Source: Prorocentrum cordatum (lineage: Eukaryota; Sar; Dinophyceae; Prorocentrales; Prorocentraceae). Taken from it: a stretch of DNA of 64,000 bases. The stretch is taken from the NCBI GenBank assembly GCA_963575745.1, contig CAUYUJ010015282.1, forward strand, positions 1,053,151-1,117,150, read 5' to 3'. Positions 44,494-54,576 of the stretch are shown here, piece by piece. The notes beneath the pieces are model-generated. The model was not told where the DNA came from and made no database searches. It saw nothing but the letters and a program-made list of their open reading frames with translations. Both the position numbers and the translations under genes were made by a program. Within the stretch, counting starts at the first letter, position 1; every line of letters begins with the position of its first letter.

Positions 44494-45375
44494 TCTGGGA
44501 GCTGGGACCCGTGTGCAGTGACGGGAGGCTCCGCTGCCTTCTGAGGGGGCCACGCCCTTCGCGCACTTCGGCAGCAAATCATGGGAGCCTCATGCGTCCC
44601 CACAAGTCCTCTTTCAGAGTGCGCCTTTGCGTATCCCCCCAAGCCCAGCCAGAAACGAGGCCCTGGCGAGTGGGATCCTCCAGCGCGTCGCGGGGGGGAG
44701 GGTTCCAGACCCAGGGAGCGGGGACGTGGGGAAGAGGTGGTACACCTCTCCGCGGAGGGGAACAGGGAGGAATCACTAACTCGTTAGACCACCCACGCCC
44801 AGAGGGCTGGTGGGACTTCAATTGGAACCAGCAGTGGCGACGAGGGCGCCCGCAGCATTGGAAGGCTCGATCCGCGATTCTCGAAGCTCTACGGTTAAAC
44901 GTTGGAAAGATCGTGTGCGATTTGGCGCCGCTGGCCCGCATGTTACACGCTATCGCCCACCTTGGGGACAGCGTGCACCGGAGAAGCCGTGGCTGGGCGA
45001 TAGCTTGCGCAGAAGTGTCGGGAGCCTTGAGACGGGGGTCAATGCAAACGGGGGACAGCCAGAGCCCGATCTTGCAGGATCCTGCAGGGCCAGGGTCGCA
45101 CTGACCCGGGTCTGGGTGCAGGATCCTGCAGGATCCTTCGCAGTGACCCCGGTGTTGGTGCAGGATCTTGCAGGATCTTGCAGGATTCTGCAAGGCTTGA
45201 CAGACTCGGGTCTGGCATGACCCGGATCAGAAGATCCCCGAAAGTGGCCGTCGCTGGGGGATCGCCTTGCAGGGATACGTAGCGTGTTTTTGTTCGGAGA
45301 TCGATGTTGCACGCCATCGTTCCTTTCCCAACCGTACATGAAGACTCGGTCTACGGCTTGTGCGCGCCTGCCAAG
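44494..45375. other. Spacer with a CAGGATCCTGCAGG repeat (45060-45240)
   Basis: TTGCAGGATC(C/T)TGCAGGATC and GTG(C)AGGATCTTGCAGG words recur with GCACTGACCCGGGTCTGG at about 50-60-bp spacing. No gene is recognised. Confidence 0.6.
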
Positions 45376-45462
45376 GAGAAGCGTCGAGGCGCCGAGGAGG
45401 AGGAGCGGGCCAAGCGCCGCGAGCGGAGCGAGAGCGCCAAGAAGCGCCGCGAGCGCGAGGAG
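45376..45462 (+). CDS. Candidate coiled-coil exon (EKRRGAEEEERAKRRERSES...)
   Basis: GCGCGCCTGCCAAG is the acceptor. Twenty-nine codons follow, starting EKRRGAEEEERAKRRERSES and ending in KKRREREE, with a GC donor (GCGTCC). The highly charged helix matches the N-terminal part of the 54136 exon in style. It is on the plus strand, 318 nt before the second spliced-leader relic. Confidence 0.5.
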
Positions 45463-45779
45463 GCGTCCCGGGAGCCGTCGCGCGCGCGCTCGGGCCCCTG
45501 CGGCCTCCGAGGGCGTCCGAGCGCCTCCGCGGGTCTCCCCCGAGGCCCTCCGAGAATGTCCGATGGCCCCCAGGGGGGGCCTCCAGCGGCACCGTCCCCG
45601 ACGACTCCTGAGAGCCGCCGACGGCCCGTGTAGCGGAGTCGGCGCGCTGCGATCTGTGGCGGGAGGCCCCCCTTGGACATTGGCGGGTGGCGGGCCCGTC
45701 TGGCACTCTCCTCCTCCTTCTCCTTTTCGATGTCCCTCCTCCTCCCTCCTCCCTCCTCCCTCCTTCTCCCTCGTCCTCC
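45463..45779. other. Spacer ending in a pyrimidine tract
   Basis: GC-rich, then TCCTCC-rich from 45700 up to the leader relic. No gene. Confidence 0.5.
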
Positions 45780-45801
45780 TCCGTAGCCGTTTTGACTGAA
45801 G
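45780..45801 (+). other. Spliced-leader relic, diverged
   Basis: The 22 nt start TCCGTAGCC, continue GTTTTG and end ACTGAAG, matching the dinoflagellate leader at 19 of 22 positions. As at 24190 a pyrimidine-rich tract precedes it. A retroelement RNase H frame begins about 30 nt downstream. Confidence 0.6.
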
Positions 45802-45826
45802 AGGCCTGCTCCTGAACTTTTCTGTT

Positions 45827-46330
45827 TTGTTCAGCAGCTTGACAAGAAGGGCCTGCGCGTGGTCCCGCCCCTCTGCGAGGTGGCTCCCAATTCTCAGCTT
45901 CTGTTTGGACGCGGGCAATCCGTCCCGTTTGGCGGCGTGGCTCTGGGACCCCATCGATCTGGGACTCAGGGCATTTCGGGGGGTGTTCTTCCCCGGGTTA
46001 AAGCGGGGGTTGCTCTTCCCCGAGTTAAAGGATCCGCAGCACGTCAGCGTTTTGGAGGCATCGGCCGTCTTCGACTAGGCGCGCCACACGCTCAAGCAGG
46101 TGAAGCACTACAGCCAACGAATTCTGATCCTTTTCGATCATCAGGGCGCCATGCATGTGCTGACCAAGAGTCGCCAATCCTCCCGCCAGCTCCATGCTGT
46201 CTCCGCCTCGGTGCCCTCACCACGTCCGCCGCCAACTTCCAAAGCTTGTACGGCTGGGTCCCCCCTGACCTTCATCCAGTCCGCGGGCACAGCCCTTGGC
46301 TGGCGAAGTTGTGGCCAGTATTGCCTATAG
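45827..46330 (+). pseudogene. Retroelement RNase H fragment (tyrosine-recombinase/DIRS-like type)
   Basis: The frame reads LRAFRGVFFPGLKRGLLFPE (about 45970-46030), then VSVLEASAVFD (catalytic Glu region). A TAG at 46076-46078 sits where such proteins usually have Trp. Then come RHTLKQVKHYSQRILILFDH (Asp motif), LTKSRQSSRQL and, after a frameshift near 46205, LYGWVPPDLHPVRGHSPW, corresponding to the WVPS..NPADGPSR end of these domains. RNase H degrades the RNA strand during reverse transcription. RT and recombinase parts are absent, so this is a truncated copy. Class assignment is from family memory and could be another RNase H-bearing retroelement. Confidence 0.6.
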
Positions 46331-48690
46331 CCGCACCGCGCGGCACCGCACCAAGAGAACGCCTGTGGCACCACCGTGTGTCACCTCGGTCCCTCGACCG
46401 CCATACGTTCGCTGCCGTGCGGGCCCACTTGAACTTCCCCCCAGAGTTGCGGCACGGGCTACTTATCTCGCTGGTCGCGCTGGACCAGGACCTAGAGTTC
46501 TACAAGTCGTTGCGCCGTTTGTTCCGACGCGTGGCCTTCCGTACTGGGGAGGGCGCCTCTGGGCAAACGCCCCTTCGGGCGCGGTGGGTTTGCTGTCGGT
46601 TTGAAGCGGTGCCAGCCTCGTCTACTTGGACTGCGGGACGCAGGGTTTGCCGTGGGTTTGCTGTGGTGTCGGAGTCGTCCGCTTGGGCGCGTCGAGAACA
46701 AACGGCGAGGCGACACATGGAGATTCTCCGCGAGCTCGGAGAGTCCAAGTCCCCGGCCGTTGCCTTGCCCCGCGGGCTCGGGCACTTCCTCCCGGCAAGT
46801 CGGCGGCACGTACATGCTTGGGGCATTCATGGCGTCTTCGCGGAGCGCGGGGGCGCGCGAAATTGCCCGCGTGCGCACCTCCGCTCACCCCGTTCTGCAC
46901 GTTCATTCTAGGCGTTGAAACAGGGACCACTTTGGGCTCAGGAGGGGCTCTGGTTTTCAGCCGTTCCGTTAGGTGTAGATCGGTGAACCCGTTTTTGGTC
47001 AAGGTTCGCTGTAGCCAGAAGGGCCCCTTCGTTCTTATTTGGCGTTCCTTCTGGTAGCACGATGCCTGTATGCACTCGCGCAGGCTGTGTTCTTAATGCT
47101 GGCCCCCTTGACACTTTCACACTCCCTGTGGAGCGTTTTAGAACACGTGTTCACAGGATGCATTGTGGATAGTGTCGTGTCCAGCCAGGGCGTGCGGACC
47201 CTGTCACGCAGCAGATCTGGAGAGCGGCAGGGAACCATGAATAACATCGCCATGGATGACCTCTGGGTGGTCCGTTTGATTCCCTTGCGCTTTCACGCCA
47301 TCGCTCCAGACCAAATCTTGTGGACCGCCATCGGGGAGACCTACCAGCGCAGGCTGTGCCACAACCGCGGTGTCCGTTGGTACTCTCACCGCCTGGGCGG
47401 CGCGACGCGCGCAAGGAAGAGGTCAGAGAGCCCCCGAGAGCTGGAGAGACGGGGGCCAGTTGTGAGTGCGACGCCATAGATGTGACGGCCTCCACTCTCC
47501 CCAAACTGCGTTGCTGACTTCTGAGCTCCCGAGAGTCCCCTTGGGGTATTGCAGGTCACTGTCGCTGCTGGTGCGGTCGCCGCCTGCTCGTTTGTAAGGA
47601 GTGCCCGCACACACGGCAGCGCTAAGACGAGAAGTATAGCTTGAACGCCATCCCATCCACGTAACCGCTGGAAAATTGTAGATCCAATCACGGACATGGT
47701 GAGGAAGGCCCAGACGAAACGCACACGCTTTCCTACAGGCATGTCTGGTGGAGCGACGAGGAGGCGTTATCTATCACGACATGGGTAAGCTATGATGAGG
47801 ATGATAATGCCCCCTCCACGAGGCGCACGAGACGTAGGAGGGGAAGGACAAGGCGGTGCAGGAGGGATCTGGCGCCTGGAGCCTTTTTGGGTGTTTGAGG
47901 AGGCAGGGATCTGGGGATTTGGGGGCGTCTTTCCGGTGTCGCGAGGGAAAGCCAAGAGAGGACGACGAGGGAGGAGGAAGATGAAGGATGACGAGGACGG
48001 ATGAGAAGCAGAAGGGACAAGGCATGGAGGAGTAGATAATAGGGAGAAGGACAAGGTTAACGAAGAGGAGGGGGCGGGGACGAGAACGACGAGGACGAGG
48101 ACTTGGAAGAGGCTCTCACGACGCTGGGTTTCTGCTGGGCCGGGCCTGGGGGTTCCAGGCCAGGGCAGGGGGCGGGCTCGAGAAGTGAGGCAGGGACGGA
48201 GGGAGGGGAGGGGACGAAATGGGGACGGAATGAAGGATGAACGATGGAGGGAGGCAATGGGGAGGGAAGCGGAAGGGAGGGAAAAATTTGGAGGGAGTGG
48301 AACGGGCTGGCGAGGGGAGGGAGGAGAGCAACGAGGCCGATGACGACGCTTTTGGCCCTCACGACGCGCTGTGTCCGCGGAGCCTGGCTCGCCTTGCCTG
48401 GTGCAGAAAGGAAGCAAGGGCGAGATGGGGGGCCAAGGGTTGAATTGGGAGGGGAGGGCGTCCCTCCACGTCAGGAGTCGCAGCAAGAAGCAGCGACGGG
48501 CTTGCTTGTCGAATATTTTTGCTCGGCCCCCCGGGGCCCGCCCTGACGCCAAGGGCGCCACATGAGAGAAAGCGCCGTCGGAAGTCTGGGGCGGGGAGGT
48601 CTGGGAGGAGAGGGGGTGAACAGGGAGGAAGTGAGGGGATGGGGGTGGAGCGGGGAAGGGGGGGAACTGCTGTGAGAGGTGCGTGTGTGT
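46331..48690. other. Unassigned 2.4 kb, partly purine-rich
   Basis: A minus-strand frame at 47386-47742 begins MPVGKRVRFVWAFLTMSVIG and has a second hydrophobic stretch (AILLVLALPCVRALL), so it could encode a small membrane protein, but nothing else supports it. From 47780 to 48680 the plus strand is GGA/GAG-rich and long minus-strand Pro/Ser frames are artefacts. Confidence 0.35.
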
Positions 48691-48694
48691 CATA

Positions 48695-48749
<55 letters not shown>

Positions 48750-49010
48750 GGAGAGAGAGAGAGAGAGGGGCAGAGAGGGAGGGAGGAAGGGGCACGGACG
48801 ACCACAACCACATTCCAGACAAAAGGGTGGGGACACGGTCGACCAGGGCGGCGGGTACGGTCGACCAGAAAGGGATACCGACCTGATCCTCCCCTTTGTC
48901 GTCATCCTCCTCCTCTTCCTCCTCCTCCTCCTCCTCCTTCTCCTCCTCCTCCTCCTCCTCCTCCTCCTCCTCCTCCTCCTCCTCCTCCTCCTCCTCCCCC
49001 CCACCCTCTG
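48691..49010. repeat. (ACG)n and (TCC)n microsatellites
   Basis: (ACG)n at 48698-48748 followed by GAGAGA; (TCC)n at 48905-48998. Confidence 0.95.
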
Positions 49011-49109
49011 GGGCCTTCCTGGACCTAGCAAGTACTGGAGGCGTCGCCCCGAGGGCGCTCGAGTTCCCCAAGATCCCCATACCCCTTTCCGCAGCGGCCA
49101 AAACGCGCA

Positions 49110-49690
49110 AGGGCACACGTTTTGCAAACAAGTGCTTCAGTGCGTTTCTTCTCGGGCCCCAGACCTGGGGGTTCCTGGTCGCCTGGGCTGCGGACTCCCG
49201 AGGCCCTGGGAATGTGAAAATATTCCACGGACGGGACTGTTTGCGATTTCGAGTCTTTCAAGCGAAAATTGAAATTCTGTGGGGTCTAGGGTGTTCGGAC
49301 TTCGTGGTTGCCTGGGCTGCGCACCCCCAAGGCCTTGGGAACTTCAGAACAAGAAATTGACAGTTATTGAGATCGTAAAGCGGTGTTTATTTGTTGCATC
49401 GTTTTGCAAACATGTTTCGGCATTCTTGGAGTTCTGCGGTCTTTGGGTTTCCTGGTCGCCTGGGCTGCGGTCTACCGATGCCTTCGGAATTCCATGTTTG
49501 GGGTTTTCGCATGGGTTTCTGAACCCCTGGGTTTTCGAATTTCCCAGAACTTCGAAACTGTAAACTTTGGAATGCGTGCCGAGGCGGACTGAGAATTCAG
49601 AACTGATAACAATGAACAGATGTCAAAGTTCTTCGGAGTTCCGTTTTCCGAACCCCTGAGCCTTGGCACCGTTCAGCGTTTTTAATGAAA
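49110..49690. repeat. Tandem repeat of about 135 bp, three to four units
   Basis: TTCCTGGTCGCCTGGGCTGC recurs at about 49175, 49307 and 49455, each followed by a CCTTGGGAA-like word and preceded by a TGCAAACA(A/T)G word. Confidence 0.75.
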
Positions 49691-50899
49691 CAAGCCCCAG
49701 AGGAGGGCCGAGATGCACCCACAAGCCACCCAACACGCCTTCCGGAGCACCCCGAGGACATGCGTCAGAGGGCCCACAGTCGTCCAGGGTTAAAACAAGT
49801 ATAGGTGTACGGATATTTGGATGGACGTAAGCATTCGTATGTATGATATATATATATATACACAGTCACACACGTTACCCAATTAGGCTTGCCTGAGAGG
49901 CTCTTATCTGGTAAAAAGCAGGTGCCTACTACTGTTAAGTTGCCCGCTGCTCGGAGGTCCCCCGGGTTCCCCGAGCTCTCCTGGTTCCCCGGGTTCTCCG
50001 CCCGCGGTGCCATTTATTGTTACTTTGCCCAGTTCTCGAAGGTTCCCCAGGTTCCCTCCCCCGGAACCTCGTGCCAAGCAATGCCAAGCCGCCAAGCCCC
50101 GGGGTTCCCGGGCTCCCCGACCCGGTGCCTCATGCACAGTAATGCCGAGCAATGCAAAGCATTGCGCCCATGTTATAGGAAGCTTTTCCCTGATTGGGGT
50201 CGTGACGGACTCATGTATATATACTCTAATATAGTATATAATATAGATAAATGCCGCCGGCCCCCGGCCCCGGGTCCCACACCTCCCCGTGACATCTCGG
50301 TGACGCTCCCTGCACCGCTTCCCCGGCCTTTCTGGGGAGCCTCCACAGCGCTCCAGGAGGGCCCAAGACGCCTCCCAGGAGCCCCCAGAATGCGAAAGGA
50401 TGGCCCAAGACGCTCCCAAGCAGCCCAAGTCAGCCTTCCGACGGCTCTCGAGGCTCCCAGGTGGCCTCCAAGAGACCCCAAGAGAGGTCCGAAAGGCGTC
50501 CCGGGACGGCCCGAAGAGGCCAACATCGTCGATTTTCATTGGTTTTTCAATCAAATGTTTTTTGCTTCCGGTACCGCGCCTCCCTGCTTCCCGGGGGGCC
50601 CCCAAGACGCCCAGGGACAGCCCAGGACGACCCCAAGGAGCCCCCAGAACGTAAAGAACGGCCCAACACGCTCCCGCGCAGCCCGAGACACCCTTCCGAC
50701 GGCTCTCCAGACCTCCAGGAGGCCTCCAGAACCCCCAGGGGGTCCGGAAGATCCCACACCCCTGAGGGGCCCGGCTAACAAAACCCGCGAGGCACAAACA
50801 AAAACAGCGCCGAACAGCGCCGAGGAACTGGACAAAAATTGAAATCCCACAATTCATGTTTTTCTCCAAGTTTGGCCCCCGGTCTACTCTTGCACAACA
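49691..50899. repeat. Spacer with reverse-orientation CCCAAGA decamer repeats
   Basis: (TA)n at 49848-49862. From 50300 to 50760, CCCAAGACGC, CTCCAGGAGG and CCCAGGAGCCCCCAGAA words recur; they are the reverse complement of the CTTGGG family at 52-53 kb. The long frames on both strands are repeat-driven. Confidence 0.65.
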
Positions 50900-52070
50900 G
50901 ACCACAATTCAGACCCCCCTCACCTCTTTAAAAAAGAACCCAGAAATCCTTTGAGGACCCCAAATCGCTCAACACCTAAAGGAAATGAATGATTTCTGCG
51001 TTTCCGCACTTCCCCTTCTATACGATTCCGAGGCTTGCGCAGGGTCTCCAAGGGAGCCCCTGGACGCAGTTAGCGACCAACATGATATTACATGAGTTAG
51101 CCGATCAAGCCTAGCTAGAACGTGAGCGCGCGCGAAGCGCGCGATGGTTCTAGCATATATATATATATACACATGTGTGAACATATGCCTATGCACGTAT
51201 ATATATATATGTATATATACACGTGTATACACACATATATATATAGATATAAGCTATAGGTGAGTGTTTGTATATGTATATACGTACAGGTGTGTATATA
51301 CACGCGTCATTACGTATATGTATACACCGGAGGCCCCAAGAGGCATCGATGATATCCCAAGGAGACCTCCCAATCGCCTTCCAATAAAGCCTGAGAAGTC
51401 GCCAGGATTCTTCTTGTCCACGACCCACGCATTACGAACCACCCTCCTCGTCGATCCTCGATCCTCGAGCCTTCCTATTCGACGATCCTCGAGCCGTCCT
51501 CCTCGTCTTCGATCCAGACGTCACTTTTACAGGGGGGGGCGGTTCCCCTAGATTGGGCGCAAATTTGATGGGGATCGGTCCTCCTAAATCGCCCCCCCGT
51601 CTTAGGGGGACCTGTCCCCCTCAAGTGCCTCCCCGTTTTAGGAGGACTGGTCTCACTACAATGCCATACCGTTTCGGAGGAGCGGCCTCTATATGGCGCC
51701 GTCTTGGGGCCACCCTGGAGGCCGACCCAGCCTACCTGGCGACGCCTTGGGGGCGCCCCGAGACTCTCCGCAGTCCTCGGGACTGCACCCTCCAAGGACC
51801 CCCCGGAATCATCGACATCAAACGCTTCCTGTGTGATTCTGGGAGGGCGCAGGGGCTTCGCAGTGGTACGAATTTGAATGCAAGGTCGTACCACTGTGCA
51901 GCCCCATCGTTGGGCCGTCGTGGGCCGTCTCTGGACGTCTTGGGACCATCTTGGAGACCGACTGGGCCCACCTGGCGAAGTCTTGCCACCTCGTCTTGGG
52001 AAAGTAAGGCCGAGCCAGACCCGAACGTGATGCGATCTCAAGAGGCTCACGCCGTTCCGCCGACCCCCAG
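50900..52070. other. Spacer with TA-rich tract and a 35-bp duplication
   Basis: TATATA/GTATAT tracts at 51150-51330. TCGATCCTCGAGCC words at 51450-51500. A TCCTCCTAAAT...GTCTTAGGGGGAC unit is repeated three times at 51575-51660. No gene. Confidence 0.6.
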
Positions 52071-52700
52071 AAGAGGCGTGGAGTCCACGGTTGAGGCGTC
52101 GTGGGCTTCTTGGGCATTATGTGGATTCTTGTGGGCGTCTTGGGGACTGTTTGGGGGCTTGGCGGAGCCTCTTAGCTGCAGTTATGAAGCGTGCTGGGTG
52201 GGGACCGCCTTGGGGCCTCTTTTGGGCTTCTCTTGGGCCTCTCGGGGGCGCCTTTTTGGGGCCGCTTGGGGGCTTCGTGGGGCCTGGGGTGGCCTCTTGG
52301 GGCGGAAAGATCAGATGTTCAGTTCGTGTTCTCTGCTTCGCATCTCTCGGGGCTGGCCGTGTTGGGCCTCTCTTTCGGCCTTCTTGGATCCCTCTTGGGC
52401 CGTCCTGATGCCTTCGTAGGGGCCTCTTGGGCAGTTTTGGGACGGTCTACGGAGCCTCTTGGGCCGTTTTGGAGCGTCTGAAGCTCGCGAAGACGATAAC
52501 CCCAAACACAATGAAAGACCTAAGGGAACCATTGATATTTGCCTCTCGAGGCCCTCTTGGGAAGGCTGCTGGGGCGTCTCGATGGCGTCTTGGGGCGTCT
52601 TGGAGCCATCGTGGGGGCGTCTTGGGCCAATGGTTCCGCGATTCGGGAGCGTCTTGGAACGACTTCGAGACCACGGAAGGAAGACTTGGAAACTCCGGAG
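52071..52700. repeat. CTCTTGGGCC decamer repeat block
   Basis: More than 25 CTTGGG(G/C) words at spacing of 10-30 bp. Confidence 0.8.
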
Positions 52701-52850
52701 TCTCTGGGGGTCCGCCAGGGAGCCCGGATCCCCTCCCTTTAACGCGATGTTGGACCCCAGGGGAGAGGGGGAAAGGGGGAGGGGGACAGCCAATCATCTC
52801 AAACGCTTTTCAGCCCCCGGCAAGCGGGGGTCAGCAGACATCAAAGTGGT
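52701..52850. repeat. Dispersed intronic repeat, copy 1
   Basis: AACGCGATGTTGGACCCCAG, AATCATCTCAAACGCTTTTC and CCCCGGCAAGCGGGGG align with 55738-55835 (AACACGATATTGG..., AGCATCTCACATGTCTCTTC, CCCTGGCAAGCGGGGG). Both follow CTTGGG-rich sequence. Confidence 0.7.
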
Positions 52851-53339
52851 CGCATCACTTCCGAGCCCCAGGGGCTCCGAAGGTGCCGTGGTGGAGCCCC
52901 TCTTGGGCCGTCTTGGAAGCTTTCTCTTCGGACCATCAGGAGAGCCTAAGGGGTCGCCCTGCAGCCATTTCATCATAATATCAGATTGACCATTGTGTGT
53001 GGCTCTTGGCTTCAAATCGTGGGCCTCTGGGTCCACCTCGAAGTTCGTTGATTCCATCTTGAGGTCTTCGTGGCCACGTGGGTAGCGAGTGGGGCGGGGG
53101 GAGGGGGCTGGGGGCAGGTCGGTCACGGGCGTGACGCGAATGGTGAGACAGCGGACTCCACGGGTGGCGCAGTGAGGGGCGCGGAGGTGCGACCGCTCCC
53201 TGGGGCTCCTCGCGGCGCGGAGGACGAAGCCGGGCGACGCGGCGCGGGGCCGTGGGCGCGGCTGTCCCTGGGCGTGGGGGGGGGGGGGCGGCGGCCTCTC
53301 TGCACGCGCCCCCGCCTGCTGCGCCCGCGCGCGCGCGAG
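52851..53339. other. Spacer before the 53.3-kb exon
   Basis: No gene recognised; a G-run at 53278-53288. Confidence 0.4.
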
Positions 53340-53390
53340 GCGGACAGCAAGCGCAAGCGAACGGAGCGCGAGAAGGAGGACGACGAGGAC
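53340..53390 (+). CDS. Candidate coiled-coil exon (ADSKRKRTEREKEDDED)
   Basis: A C-rich tract ending GCGCGCGAG supplies the acceptor. Seventeen codons of Lys/Arg then Glu/Asp follow, with a GC donor after GAC. It is the nearest upstream candidate for the well-supported exon at 54136. Short, with several possible borders. Confidence 0.35.
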
Positions 53391-54135
53391 GCCGCGGGGC
53401 CGAATAGGGAGCGGGGGGGGGGTCTTGGCCAGCCCGCGCGGGGCCCACGTCGATCCTATCAATCGCAGCCGATATCGGCTCTAGAATCCTTGGTGCGGCT
53501 CGGTTCCGATACTCCGACGATCCCCGCATGGCGTTGTTGTGCCTTCTGGCGCAGCCGATGCGATTCGATTTCGACTCGGTGCCGATGCGGAGCGATCTGA
53601 CGCACGTTCCGATCCGATCCGATCTCTTGGTTCGATGCTGGCGGATCTTGCCAGCGCAAGGTTTTCGTCTTCGGCCGCGGGCCCTCCCGGGCTTCCCTGG
53701 GCCCTCCCGGGCTCCCCCAGGCCCTTCCCCATCGCGTCCCCAAGCTCTGGGGTCTCCCTGGGCCTTCCCAGATGTCCTCGTGCAGCGAGGACCCTGCTCA
53801 GAAAGACAACTATCGTGTTGGGAGGACGGGGCTTGGAGAAATGACCACATCATCAGTATTACCGCGTATGTTGACGGCGCTTGTTCCAGAGTCGTACCCT
53901 GTATCTTCCCAATCCCTTCCTCCCAGCACGGCAGTTGCTTTTCTCTCACCAGCCCCGGTTGTTCAGAGGGAGGGGGAACGTCGATCCCAATTCTGCCATT
54001 CGTCGACGACAGGAGCCTCGGGTGCCCCATCGCGCCCAGGAACCTGCTGTTTCAGGGGCCCATCGGCGATGTGCTGTCAAGTCCAGGTCGATGTTGATCC
54101 TCCTGTTCCCAACCCCCATTCTGCCGCCCTCCCAG
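53391..54135. other. Presumed intron
   Basis: GGGCCCTCCCGGGCTTCCCT-type 20-bp repeats at 53675-53735. Ends in TTCTGCCGCCCTCCCAG. Confidence 0.5.
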
Positions 54136-54576
54136 GAAAGGGAGCGTCGGAAGCGAGAGCGCGAGAAGGAGGAGGCCGCGAAGCGGAAGCAGGTCGAGGA
54201 GGACCGGAGGAAGTTCGAGGAGGAGCTGCAGCGCAAGCGGGACGCGAAACGCAAAGAGGAGGAGGAACGCAAGAAGTCCGAGGCCGAGAAGCGAGACAGT
54301 GAGGCCAAGAAGAAGCGCGACGAGGAGGCCGAGAAGAAGAAGGAGGAAGACGAGAAGAAAAAGGCGCAGGACGAGAAGCAGGCTAAGGAGCTGAGCGCGG
54401 CAGAGGAGATGCAGCGGGCCACCCTCGTCATCCTGCGCCTTCTGCAGCAGCTCTCGAACGCTACCCCTGAGAACTTCGAGGACCTGAAGAAGGAGCTGGC
54501 CGACGCAATGGACAAGGAGCTTCCCAAAACAGGTCACCAGATGGATACGCTGAAGGGAGAGGCCGATCGGGTGCTA
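54136..54576 (+). CDS. Coiled-coil exon of a dinoflagellate EF-hand family protein
   Basis: The acceptor CTGCCGCCCTCCCAG is strong. The exon encodes 147 codons. Residues 1-93 are an unbroken charged helix starting ERERRKREREKEEAAKRKQV. Residues about 95-147 form a more ordinary helical domain (ATLVILRLLQQLSNATPENF, then EDLKKELADAMDKELPKTG). This pattern matches the region just before the EF-hand part in a multi-copy dinoflagellate family of unknown function. The exon most likely ends at GTGCTA|GCTTAT, a GC donor, so that ADRVL joins EYVKQI of the next exon in phase 0; GATCGG|GTGCTA is also in phase. The protein is probably cytoplasmic, with no signal peptide or membrane segment. The gene's start is outside this exon. 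Confidence 0.75.

Noticed and set aside
47386-47742. Minus-strand membrane-protein frame as a real gene
   Set aside because: Two hydrophobic stretches but no relatives known to me, no splice context, and no support from neighbours; left as a note only.
47767-49131. 454-codon minus-strand frame
   Set aside because: Spans purine-rich, (ACG)n and (TCC)n tracts; low-complexity Pro/Ser/Glu with no domain.
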